From an uncultured Lachnospiraceae bacterium (GTDB taxonomy: Bacteria; Bacillota; Clostridia; Lachnospirales; Lachnospiraceae), in contig CAJOLD010000010.1 in assembly GCA_905235435.1 (NCBI GenBank), positions 1 through 55,386 of the forward strand: a DNA stretch of 55,386 nucleotides. The letters run 5' to 3'. The translations under genes were made by a program, and so were the position numbers. A model generated the notes under the pieces. The model was not told the origin of the DNA, made no database searches, and was given only the letters and a program-made list of their open reading frames with translations. Below, in pieces: positions 8,131 to 15,918 of this stretch. How positions within the stretch are numbered: position 1 is the stretch's first letter; every line of letters starts with the position of its first letter.

Positions 8131-9777
8131 TCAGTTTCCGCTGCCCTGGGGAAGACCCGCGCGCACCTCGGCGCCGATGACCACTTCCTCAAGGTTGGAA
8201 ATATGGTTCACGATCCTCGAAAAACTGTTGATCGACTCCATGAAGGTAAGCCCCTGGTCAAAGCTGCAGACCTGCCGGCGCAGGCGGTCCATGTGATTGG
8301 ACTGTGCCTCGGACACGAGCCTTGCGATCTTCCGCACTCCCTTCTGCATCTGGCCCCACTGCTCGATGGTCACCAATCTGTTCAGGAAACGGTCAGCCGC
8401 CTCGGCAAGCAGGCGCAGATCCTCATCCAGGATCTCCTGGAGTTCTTTCTGGGCTTCGGGAGAGTACATCTTCCCGAGCTCCTCATTCTTTTCATTCTGT
8501 GCCAGGATCTTGACGCAGTGATCGCCGATCTGCTCGAGATCGTTGATCGCGTGATAGACACAGCTTAAATATTCCGCGATCTCAGGCGCCATCTCAAGGC
8601 TGGACACCTTGCTCAGGTAATCCGTGATCTCACCGGCAAGGAAATCGATGACCTCCTCATTATCCCTGATCTTCTGCGCCTTTTCGCAGGATCCGTCGAT
8701 CAGGCCCTGGCCGGCATCCTTCAGGTTGTCCGCCGCCAGAGATGCCATGCGGTCGACCTCTTTGCCCACCTGCACCGTTACGACGGCAGGAGAACCGATC
8801 ATGTTCTTGTCGATGTATTTCAGGCGCATCTCGCTCTCGTGCGCCCTTACGGGAATGATGCGGTAGGTCAGTTTAACGACCTGGTTCACCAGCGGGAGCA
8901 GGATGAGGCCCGTCACCACCTTGAAAAGGATATGGAAGGCGGACACCTGGAAAGCCGGTGAAGGGATCTTTGTGCCCAGGATCTCCACCAGGGGGGTAAA
9001 TATGACGACCGGCATGAAGATGACCGCGCCGACGACGTTGAAGATCAGGTAGATCAGCGCCGCGCGCTGCGCGTTGTGTCTTGCCTTCAGCGCGGACATG
9101 AGAGGCGGGGTTGAGGAGCCGACGTTGATCCCGCAGACCAGAAAAGCCGCAAATCCGAGCGGCATCAGTCCCTGCATGGCGAGCGCCTGCACGATACCGA
9201 CGGCCGCCGAGGAGCTCTGCAGGACGGCGCACATCAGCGCGCCGATCAAAAACCCGAGGAAAGGATTATCCGCACCGACGATAAAGCTCGTGAAGCGGGG
9301 CGAATCCTTGAGCGGCGCCATCGCTCCGCTCATCGTGTGCAGACCCTGGAAAAGCATTCCGAAGCCCAGCAGGATCTGGCCGAAATAGCGGGTCTTTTTT
9401 CTTTTCGCGTAAAGCATCATCAGGGCACCGGCGGCAATACACACCGGAGCGATCGCCGAAACATCCAGCGCGATCAGGATACTCGTGATGGTCGTACCGA
9501 TATTCGCGCCGAAAATGACGCCTGTCGCCTGTGCGAGGTCCATGATGCCGGCATTGATAAAGCCCATGACCATGACCGTTGTCGCCGCGGAAGACTGGAT
9601 GACCACGGTCACGACCATGCCCACGAGAAAGCCGATCACCGGGTTTCTCGTCAGCTTTTCCAGCAGGTTCTTCATGCGCGTGCCGGCGGCAAGCTGCAGG
9701 CCCTCGCCCATGTAATGCATACCGAAAAGGAAGGCGCCGAGTCCGCCGAAAAGAGTGATGATGCTGGTAAGATTCAT
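8131..9777 (-). CDS. Na+/phosphate symporter with C-terminal PhoU-like domain (NptA family)
   Basis: A protein of 548 residues. The first about 310 residues hold two inverted Na/Pi-cotransporter repeats, recognisable by VIQSSAATTVMVMG and AVLQSSSAAVGIVQAL (the QSS motifs) and several transmembrane helices. From about residue 340 to the end it is a cytoplasmic helical PhoU-like domain with EQIGDHCVKI. It should import phosphate with sodium. A TTGACA-N17-CATACT promoter and GGAGG lie upstream. The moxR gene follows after 59 bp with no terminator seen. Confidence 0.92.
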   Translation of the reverse strand: MNLTSIITLFGGLGAFLFGMHYMGEGLQLAAGTRMKNLLEKLTRNPVIGFLVGMVVTVVIQSSAATTVMVMGFINAGIMDLAQATGVIFGANIGTTITSILIALDVSAIAPVCIAAGALMMLYAKRKKTRYFGQILLGFGMLFQGLHTMSGAMAPLKDSPRFTSFIVGADNPFLGFLIGALMCAVLQSSSAAVGIVQALAMQGLMPLGFAAFLVCGINVGSSTPPLMSALKARHNAQRAALIYLIFNVVGAVIFMPVVIFTPLVEILGTKIPSPAFQVSAFHILFKVVTGLILLPLVNQVVKLTYRIIPVRAHESEMRLKYIDKNMIGSPAVVTVQVGKEVDRMASLAADNLKDAGQGLIDGSCEKAQKIRDNEEVIDFLAGEITDYLSKVSSLEMAPEIAEYLSCVYHAINDLEQIGDHCVKILAQNEKNEELGKMYSPEAQKELQEILDEDLRLLAEAADRFLNRLVTIEQWGQMQKGVRKIARLVSEAQSNHMDRLRRQVCSFDQGLTFMESINSFSRIVNHISNLEEVVIGAEVRAGLPQGSGN

Positions 9778-9836
9778 CGTTCCAATATCCTCCCTGAATG
9801 TCGTCGATAAGCTGTCTTAAAGGGATATGCATTTCA

Positions 9837-9865
9837 AGTATGCCTGAAAACAAAAACGGTGTCAA
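9837..9865 (-). promoter_or_regulatory. Sigma-A-type promoter of the Na/Pi symporter gene
   Basis: On the minus strand TTGACA (9860-9865), a 17-bp spacer and CATACT (9837-9842). It lies about 60 bp before the start codon. Confidence 0.65.
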
Positions 9866-9892
9866 CAACGGCGGGGCGTCTGATCCCGGCTC

Positions 9893-9935
9893 AAAAAAAG
9901 CGGCAGCCGCTGCCCTTCTGGCAGCTGCTGCCGCT
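9893..9935 (-). terminator. Rho-independent terminator of pckA
   Basis: On the minus strand AGCGGCAGC (9935-9927) pairs with GCTGCCGCT (9907-9899); an inner GCTGCC/GGCAGC pair extends the stem. It is followed by a run of T (9899-9893). Confidence 0.9.
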
Positions 9936-9997
9936 GATCGCTTATGCTGATCTTAAACTTGTCCGGAAGTCTTCCGGGCCTTCGCCGTCTCTTTGAA

Positions 9998-11611
9998 TTA
10001 CAGCTGCGGACCTGCAGCTACCAGGGCCTTACCGGCGGCGTTGGTCTCATACTTCGCGAAGTTCTTGATGAAGCGGCCGGCCAGATCCTTTGCCTTCGCA
10101 TCCCACTCAGCGGGGTTCGCATAGGTGTCTCTCGGATCCAGGATACCGGTGTCTACGCCCTCAAGGACGGTCGGGATCTCGAAGTTGAAGTACGGAAGTC
10201 TCTTGGTGGGCACGCCGTTGATCGCGCCGTTCAGGATGGCATCGATGATTCCGCGGGTATCCTTGATGGAGATACGCTTGCCGGTGCCGTTCCAGCCGGT
10301 GTTTACAAGGTAAGCCTTTGCGCCGCTCTGGTTCATTCTCTTAACGAGCTCTTCCGCGTACTTGGTCGGATGAAGCTCCAGGAACGCCTGGCCGAAGCAT
10401 GCAGAGAAGGTCGGGGTCGGCTCGGTGATGCCGCGCTCGGTACCGGCCAGCTTTGCTGTGAAACCGGACAGGAAGTAATATTTGGTCTGCTCTGCATCCA
10501 GGATGGATACCGGCGGAAGAACGCCGAAAGCATCCGCGGACAGGAAGATAACATTCTTTGCAGCCGGGCCGGAGGAGATCGGTCTTACGTTCTTGACGAT
10601 CTTCTCGATGTGCTCGATCGGATAGGAAACACGGGTGTTCTCGGTCACGCTCTTGTCATTGAAATCGATCTTGCCTGCCGCGTCTACGGTCACGTTCTCA
10701 AGAAGAGCATCGCGCTTGATGGCGTTGTAGATGTCGGGCTCGGAGTCCTTATCCAGGTTGATGACCTTCGCATAGCAGCCGCCCTCGAAGTTGAAGACGC
10801 CGTTGTCGTCCCAGCCGTGCTCGTCATCGCCGATCAGGAGACGCTTCGGGTCGGTGGAAAGGGTGGTCTTGCCGGTGCCGGACAGACCGAAGAAGACTGC
10901 GGTGTTCTCACCGTTCATATCGGTGTTGGCGGAGCAGTGCATTGCTGCAATGCCCTTCAGCGGCAGATAGTAGTTCATCATGGAGAACATACCCTTCTTC
11001 ATCTCGCCGCCGTACCAGGTGTTCAGGATGACCTGCTCACGGCTGGTGATGTTGAAGGCTACGCAGGTCTCGGAATTGAGGCCCAGCTCCTTGTAGTTGT
11101 CGACCTTAGCCTTGGAAGCATTGTAAACGACGAAGTCCGGCTCGAAGGAAGCAAGCTCTTCCTCAGTCGGCTGGATGAACATGTTCTTTACGAAGTGTGC
11201 CTGCCAGGCGACCTCAACGATGAAACGGATCGCCATGCGGGTATCCTTGTTGGCGCCGCAGAATGCATCGACAACGAACAGCCTCTTGCTGCAGAGCTGC
11301 TTGACGGCAAGATCCTTGACGACTGCCCAGGTCTCTTTGCTCATCGGATGGTTGTCGTTCTTGTATCCGTCGGTGGTCCACCATACAGTGTCCTTGGAGT
11401 TCTCGTCCATGACGATATATTTGTCTTTGGGAGAACGTCCGGTGTAGATACCGGTCATGACGTTGACGGAATCCAGTTCAGTCAGCTGGCCCTTGTCAAA
11501 GCCTTCAAGAGACGGATCCATCTCCTCCTTGAACAGCAGTTCATAGGACGGATTATAGACGATCTCTTTTACATCGGTGATACCATACTTACCAAGATCA
11601 AGTGCTGCCAT
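9998..11611 (-). CDS. pckA: Phosphoenolpyruvate carboxykinase (ATP)
   Basis: A protein of 537 residues, the usual family length. Diagnostic motifs are [12 protein letters not shown], the kinase-1a P-loop [31 protein letters not shown] (metal and nucleotide binding), [14 protein letters not shown] and the C-terminal [17 protein letters not shown]. It catalyses the ATP-dependent interconversion of oxaloacetate and PEP. In fermenters it often runs toward oxaloacetate, feeding malate and fumarate, which fits the fumarase genes nearby, although they are in another transcript. It has its own promoter and terminator, so it is monocistronic. Confidence 0.98.
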   Translation of the reverse strand: MAALDLGKYGITDVKEIVYNPSYELLFKEEMDPSLEGFDKGQLTELDSVNVMTGIYTGRSPKDKYIVMDENSKDTVWWTTDGYKNDNHPMSKETWAVVKDLAVKQLCSKRLFVVDAFCGANKDTRMAIRFIVEVAWQAHFVKNMFIQPTEEELASFEPDFVVYNASKAKVDNYKELGLNSETCVAFNITSREQVILNTWYGGEMKKGMFSMMNYYLPLKGIAAMHCSANTDMNGENTAVFFGLSGTGKTTLSTDPKRLLIGDDEHGWDDNGVFNFEGGCYAKVINLDKDSEPDIYNAIKRDALLENVTVDAAGKIDFNDKSVTENTRVSYPIEHIEKIVKNVRPISSGPAAKNVIFLSADAFGVLPPVSILDAEQTKYYFLSGFTAKLAGTERGITEPTPTFSACFGQAFLELHPTKYAEELVKRMNQSGAKAYLVNTGWNGTGKRISIKDTRGIIDAILNGAINGVPTKRLPYFNFEIPTVLEGVDTGILDPRDTYANPAEWDAKAKDLAGRFIKNFAKYETNAAGKALVAAGPQL

Positions 11612-11693
11612 ACTCTATAACCTCTTTCTTGAAAAAATATAATAGTGTTGCTTTGTTCCGACGCCGGCAGCCAGGGCATACCGACTCACCGTT

Positions 11694-11721
11694 ATTATAC
11701 ATGAATGTAAAACAAAATCAA
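11694..11721 (-). promoter_or_regulatory. Promoter of pckA
   Basis: On the minus strand TTGATT (11716-11721), a 16-bp spacer and a perfect TATAAT (11694-11699). This gives a leader of about 75 nt before the pckA start. Confidence 0.75.
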
Positions 11722-11763
11722 TATGATCCCTGACCGCTGGTTTTATTTTTGTCAAATATTATT

Positions 11764-11817
11764 AAAAAGACGCGGCAGGCGCCCCGTCAATACTAAATAG
11801 TGACGAAACGCCTGCCG
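11764..11817 (-). terminator. Terminator downstream of the TSCPD gene
   Basis: On the minus strand CGGCAGGCG (11817-11809) and CGCCTGCCG (11781-11773) form a perfect 9-bp stem with a 27-nt intervening segment, followed by a T-rich tract (11770-11761). Confidence 0.8.
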
Positions 11818-11862
11818 TTATTTTCCGCTTATGGATCCGTTTTTTTCTGTGTCCGCCCCTTG

Positions 11863-12114
11863 TCAGGCGTTCTTTGCCAGATACTCTTTCAGGGCCCTTG
11901 CGAGCTGGTCGGGACATGACGTCCCTCTGTCTCTGCAGGGGACACCTTCAAGGAGGTTGATCACATCCTGCACCCGCATGCCCTCCACCAGAAGGGCAAC
12001 GCCCTTCGTATTGCCGGGGCAGCCGCCCTCAAAGCTCACATCATGGACGATCCCGTCTTCCACATTGAAGGAGATCGATTTTGAACAGGTCCCGAATGTC
12101 TTATATACTTCCAT
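11863..12114 (-). CDS. TSCPD domain protein (TIGR03905-like)
   Basis: A protein of 83 residues. The four-cysteine pattern is visible: GTCSKS near residue 9, GGCPGN near 32, PCRDRGTSCPDQLA near 60 and 67. The TSCPD domain is related to a C-terminal domain of some class II ribonucleotide reductases and probably binds metal. Function of the stand-alone form is not known to me. AAAGGAG precedes the ATG, a TTTACT-N17-TACTAT promoter lies upstream, and a terminator follows, so it is a single-gene unit. Confidence 0.88.
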   Translation of the reverse strand: MEVYKTFGTCSKSISFNVEDGIVHDVSFEGGCPGNTKGVALLVEGMRVQDVINLLEGVPCRDRGTSCPDQLARALKEYLAKNA

Positions 12115-12156
12115 TTTTTATTCTCCTTTCAGCCCCTTTTCCCCGGTTCCATTCGG

Positions 12157-12185
12157 ATAGTATCATAAACAGAGGGCAAAGTAAA
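12157..12185 (-). promoter_or_regulatory. Promoter of the TSCPD gene
   Basis: On the minus strand TTTACT (12180-12185), a 17-bp spacer and TACTAT (12157-12162), just after the protease gene stop. Confidence 0.5.
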
Positions 12186-12201
12186 CCGGAAGGAGATGCG
12201 C

Positions 12202-13410
12202 TCAGTTCTGGTAATCGCTTCTGAGGCCGAGCGTGATGCTCAGGGTCTTTTCCTGATACGCGCCGTCCGCGGATGACTGCACCGTCATCTCTACGGTCTC
12301 GCCGCCCCTGTAATACTGCATGCGCTTCTGGAGATCGCGCATGGTCTTTACGGATACGCCGTCGAAATCGGTGATGATGTCACCCTGCTCAAGTCCTGCC
12401 TCCTCTGCCGGCGATCCTTCTCCGACCACTTCCACATAGATGCCTTCGGGGATCCCGTACATCGTGGTCACTTCTGTGGGAACGCTCTCACCGCTGATCC
12501 CCATGTAGGCAGCTTCCTCTTCGTCCACCGGTGTCCTGGTCTCTCTGCTCATCAGCTCCTCCAGGATCGGCTCCGCCTTGGTGATCGGGATCGCGTAGCC
12601 CATGCCCTCGACACTGTTCTCGGATGCTTTCACGGAGTTGATGCCGATCAGCTCTCCTTCCATGTTGAAGAGCGCGCCGCCGCTGTTGCCGGGGTTGATC
12701 GCCGCGTCTGTCTGCAGAAGGCTGTCATAGGTGACCGCCTGATAGCCGTCCCACGCGCTCAGTTCCCTGTCCTTCGCGCTGAGGATTCCGGTCGTCACGG
12801 ACTGCCCGTATCCGAGCGCATTGCCGATCGCCACGACCTGCTCGCCGACCCGCATTTCATCGGAATTTCCCATCACCGCCACGCGGATGGCCGAGAGTGT
12901 TTCGTCGTCGATGTCATCTAAGTCTACCGCGACCACAGCCAGGTCGTTATCAGGATCTGTGCCCTTTACGACGGCTTCCGAAGAGGTCTCATCGATGAAG
13001 CTGACCGTAAGCTCGGCCGCCCCCTCGACCACGTGGTTGTTGGTGCAGATCAGAAGTTCATCGTCGTTCTGGCTTACGATGATGCCGGACCCGGCGCTCT
13101 CACTCTCATACTGGAAATTCCTCCCGAGGAAGTAGCTCTGCACCTCCTGGACGGACTTGTTTGTGATCGCCACGATCGAGGGCATCGACGCCTCCGCCAG
13201 ATCAGCCACGTTCTCATAGCTGAAATCGGGGATCTGCGCGACTGCGGCGTCGACCGATTCAACAGTCAGCCTCCCCTGCGGTCCCTTTCCGGTCTCCTGC
13301 GCGGTGACCGCCATGGTTTCTCCTTCATTTCCCAGTCCGTAGACTGCCGCGACTCCCGTATAGGCTACAGCTGCTCCCAGGATGATCGCTGCTGCTTTTT
13401 TCTTTAACAT
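12202..13410 (-). CDS. HtrA/DegP-type membrane-anchored serine protease with PDZ domain
   Basis: A protein of 402 residues. An N-terminal hydrophobic segment (AAAIILGAAVAYTGVAAVYG) anchors or exports it. The trypsin-like domain has the full triad: His126 in CTNNHVV, Asp156 in DPDNDLAVV and Ser243 in INPGNSGGAL. One PDZ domain follows (about 300-395; GSPAEEAGLEQGDIITDFDG). Such proteases degrade or refold misfolded exported proteins under envelope stress. A perfect 14-bp inverted repeat lies just upstream and could be a stress-regulator site. It lies 100 bp after maf with its own regulatory region. Confidence 0.95.
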   Translation of the reverse strand: MLKKKAAAIILGAAVAYTGVAAVYGLGNEGETMAVTAQETGKGPQGRLTVESVDAAVAQIPDFSYENVADLAEASMPSIVAITNKSVQEVQSYFLGRNFQYESESAGSGIIVSQNDDELLICTNNHVVEGAAELTVSFIDETSSEAVVKGTDPDNDLAVVAVDLDDIDDETLSAIRVAVMGNSDEMRVGEQVVAIGNALGYGQSVTTGILSAKDRELSAWDGYQAVTYDSLLQTDAAINPGNSGGALFNMEGELIGINSVKASENSVEGMGYAIPITKAEPILEELMSRETRTPVDEEEAAYMGISGESVPTEVTTMYGIPEGIYVEVVGEGSPAEEAGLEQGDIITDFDGVSVKTMRDLQKRMQYYRGGETVEMTVQSSADGAYQEKTLSITLGLRSDYQN

Positions 13411-13426
13411 AAAAAACGCCTCCTTC

Positions 13427-13479
13427 TTTCACATTTTATAGTTAGTACTATAGCGCCCGATCTTGTATAAAATGTGAAA
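13427..13479. promoter_or_regulatory. Perfect 14-bp inverted repeat upstream of the HtrA-type protease
   Basis: TTTCACATTTTATA at 13427-13440 is the exact reverse complement of 13466-13479, with 25 bp between. A TATAGT-like element lies between the arms. The layout suggests a dimeric regulator site or a loop-forming operator at the protease promoter. The left arm overlaps the start of the leader just before AAGGAGG. The promoter itself could not be placed with confidence. Confidence 0.6.
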
Positions 13480-13510
13480 CAGGTATGACGTTTTTGTGTT
13501 TTGCCTGTGA

Positions 13511-14098
13511 TTAAATTGTGTCCTTCCCTATGACGCCCAGCCTTTTCAGCTCCTGATAGACCGCGGCGGCAGGGAGGCCCACGACGTTATTGTAGTCCCC
13601 GCGGATCTCATCCACGTATGCCGCGAAGGGGCCCTGGATCCCGTAGCTTCCGGCTTTGTCGAACGGATCCCCGGTATCCAGATAGTCTTCGATCTCCCTT
13701 TCCTCCAGCTCGTGCACCTTTACGCGCGTCTCGCAGGCGAAAGTGCTCACCCTGGCCTCTCCGTCCTTCTTCGCGATGATCGTCACGCCGGTAAAGACGG
13801 AGTGCCAAGCGCCGGAAAGACGCATCAGCATTGCCTTTGCGTCCGCCCGGTCCGCAGGTTTTCCCAGAACGCTGCCGTCCTGCGCGACGACCGTGTCCGC
13901 TCCGAGAACGACGCCGTCACGGATGCCGGCAGCCACATGTCCCGCTTTCTGGGCGGAGAGCTCCCGCACGATATCGGCGGGCTGCGTCTTCTTTGTATCT
14001 TCCGGCTCCCCGCTCACGACGACCCGGAAGGGAATGCCGATCTGCGAAAGGAGCCGGGCGCGCCGGGGCGAGCCCGACGCGAGAATAAGTTCTTCCAT
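13511..14098 (-). CDS. maf: Maf-family nucleoside triphosphate pyrophosphatase
   Basis: A protein of 195 residues with the Maf signature LILASGSPRRARLLSQIG at the N-terminus, VVLGADTVV in the middle and GDPFDKAGSYGIQG toward the C-terminus. It hydrolyses non-canonical or selected NTPs to the monophosphate, as a house-cleaning enzyme linked to division arrest in Bacillus. It begins 21 bp after the epsC stop and is probably translated from the same mRNA. Confidence 0.96.
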   Translation of the reverse strand: MEELILASGSPRRARLLSQIGIPFRVVVSGEPEDTKKTQPADIVRELSAQKAGHVAAGIRDGVVLGADTVVAQDGSVLGKPADRADAKAMLMRLSGAWHSVFTGVTIIAKKDGEARVSTFACETRVKVHELEEREIEDYLDTGDPFDKAGSYGIQGPFAAYVDEIRGDYNNVVGLPAAAVYQELKRLGVIGKDTI

Positions 14099-14119
14099 AG
14101 TGTCTCCCCCGACCGTAGG

Positions 14120-15079
14120 TCATTCCTCCCACTTGCGGAAGCCTTCCTGATCCAGCTCGGTGACCGGCGCCTGCTTCCTTCCGGATTCCTTGAACTGCAG
14201 ATCCGGATTCTTGATGCTGACCTTTGTCCCCTTCGGGACCGACGAGGTGATGAATACGTTAGAGCCGATCACGGCGCCCTCGCCGATCACGGTTTCGCCG
14301 CCGAGGATGGAAGCGCCGGAATAGACCGTCACATTATCCTCGAGGGTGGGATGACGCTTTTTATGGCGCAGGGACTGTCCTCCCCTGGTGGAAAGAGCAC
14401 CGAGCGTAACGCCCTGGTAGATCTTCACGCCGCTGCCGATCTCGGTGGTCTCGCCGACCACAACGCCGGTGCCGTGGTCGATAAAGAAATAGGTGCCGAT
14501 CGTGGCGCCCGGATGAATATCGATACCGGTCAGGTTGTGCGCGTATTCCGTCATCATGCGGGGGATCATCGGAACGCCCAGCACATGCAGCTCATGGGCG
14601 ATCCGGTTAACGCTGATCGCAAAAACACCCGGGTAAGAGAAGATCGTCTCGTCCGTATTGAACGCGGCGGGATCCCCGTCATAGGCAGCCTGCACGTCGG
14701 TGGCAAGAAGGCTGCGGATCTTCGGGATCCCCGAAAGAAATTCCTTCGAGATCCTCTCTGCCTCCTTCTCCGGCTCCGCCGGGCACTCTCCGATGGGATC
14801 CAGGCCGTGGTGAAATGCCATCACGATCTGGTGCTGCAGGCGGTACTGGATATCCTCCAGCGTCTCCCCGAGGTGATAGGGAACAGAGGTGCTGTTCAGA
14901 TGTCTGCTTTCAAAGAACCCCGGAAAGACCAGACATCGGATCTCCTGAAGCAGGCCGATGATCTCACTCTGATTGAGCCTGTCCTTCACGCCGATATTAT
15001 TGATCAGGGGGTATTGGTCATAACTTTTCAGTATCTCCCCGACCAGTCCCGAAAGTTCCTTCTCATCATTCCAGCTCAT
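14120..15079 (-). CDS. epsC: Serine O-acetyltransferase, EpsC type
   Basis: A protein of 319 residues. An N-terminal helical domain (1 to about 165) precedes a left-handed beta-helix of hexapeptide repeats, seen in TGIDIHPGATIGTYFFIDHG, TGVVVGETTEIGSGVKIYQG and ILGGETVIGEGAVIGSN. It should transfer acetyl from acetyl-CoA to L-serine in the first step of cysteine synthesis. The long N-terminal domain separates EpsC from the shorter CysE. No cysteine-biosynthesis partner is adjacent; it lies between a zinc-ribbon gene and maf. Confidence 0.93.
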   Translation of the reverse strand: MSWNDEKELSGLVGEILKSYDQYPLINNIGVKDRLNQSEIIGLLQEIRCLVFPGFFESRHLNSTSVPYHLGETLEDIQYRLQHQIVMAFHHGLDPIGECPAEPEKEAERISKEFLSGIPKIRSLLATDVQAAYDGDPAAFNTDETIFSYPGVFAISVNRIAHELHVLGVPMIPRMMTEYAHNLTGIDIHPGATIGTYFFIDHGTGVVVGETTEIGSGVKIYQGVTLGALSTRGGQSLRHKKRHPTLEDNVTVYSGASILGGETVIGEGAVIGSNVFITSSVPKGTKVSIKNPDLQFKESGRKQAPVTELDQEGFRKWEE

Positions 15080-15111
15080 TCTGTGATGCCCTCCTGCTCT
15101 CAGTCCTGCTC

Positions 15112-15795
15112 TCAGGCTTCGCCTTTATCCTCCGGCTCCGCCTCATCTGCCGCTTCCTCAGCCTCCGGAGCGGCTTCCTGCGCCGCTTCCTCCGCCTCCG
15201 GAGCAGCCTCCTGCGCGTTCTCCTCTACTTCCGTAAAGGATTCCTCTTCGTCTTCTTCGACTTCTTCCTCTCCGTCTTCCGCCTGGCCCTTCAGACCCTT
15301 TACAAAAGAATCCGCCTTGCCGGCGACAGAGCCGAAGAACGCGGATGCCTTATCGACAACATCATTCACGGCTTCACCGGCCTGTCCGGCTGCCTCTTTT
15401 ACGTCAGATACGATCTTTTCGGCGGCATCGCCGGCATCCACTGCATCATCGGGAAGCTTAGCCCCGCAGTAGGAGCAGAATTTCTCGCCTCTGGAAGCTT
15501 CCTTTCCGCATTCCGGACAGTAGACGACGCCCTTGATCTTGTTCAGCTGCTCGGAAAGATTCTCCAGCTTCTCAGCAGCCAAACGGATGGTCCCGAACTC
15601 TTCCTCGAAGCCCTCCGGAGCTTCTCCGTTCTGCGCCTTCGTGTATACTGCCCGGCCGAGAGCCGCAAAGCTCTTTTCCAGTTCTTTCCTTGCATCAGAG
15701 ATCTGAGAATTGACCGAATAGGTCTCTCCCATCTTCTGTACTCCGCTCTTCGTATCCTGTCCGAGTTTTTTGAGTGTTTCACTAAATTTTCCCAT
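15112..15795 (-). CDS. Zinc-ribbon protein with acidic Glu/Ala-rich tail
   Basis: A protein of 227 residues starting MGKFSETLKKLGQD; AAGGAG lies 7 nt before this ATG, and an in-frame extension upstream crosses the promoter. Residues 1-85 look like a coiled-coil or amphipathic helical region, a C-x2-C-x10-C-x2-C zinc ribbon (CPECGKE then FCSYCGAK) follows, then another helical stretch, and finally an acidic tail with repeated EEAAQEAAPEAEEAA units. I do not know a function. The tail resembles the low-complexity acidic segments of other proteins in this window. Confidence 0.75.
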   Translation of the reverse strand: MGKFSETLKKLGQDTKSGVQKMGETYSVNSQISDARKELEKSFAALGRAVYTKAQNGEAPEGFEEEFGTIRLAAEKLENLSEQLNKIKGVVYCPECGKEASRGEKFCSYCGAKLPDDAVDAGDAAEKIVSDVKEAAGQAGEAVNDVVDKASAFFGSVAGKADSFVKGLKGQAEDGEEEVEEDEEESFTEVEENAQEAAPEAEEAAQEAAPEAEEAADEAEPEDKGEA

Positions 15796-15812
15796 ACTGG
15801 ACTCCTTTCCGT

Positions 15813-15900
15813 ACAGGCCCCCTACTTTCGTCCTGTACATCCTCCTCAGAGGAGGGGCAATTACTTTCTGAGTATAACATACCGAAAATACGGCAGGCAA
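15813..15900 (-). promoter_or_regulatory. Promoter and structured leader of the zinc-ribbon gene
   Basis: On the minus strand TTGCCT (15895-15900), an 18-bp spacer and TATACT (15871-15876). The leader then holds a near-palindrome CCTCCTCTGAGGAGG (15841-15855) and a longer hairpin TGTACAGG/CCTGTAC just before the ribosome binding site. Confidence 0.5.
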
Positions 15901-15918
15901 CGAAAAAACTATTAAGAT

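Noticed and set aside
9944..11620. A 558-codon plus-strand frame opposite pckA
   Set aside because: It is the antisense shadow of a well-conserved enzyme and has no recognisable domain or ribosome binding site.
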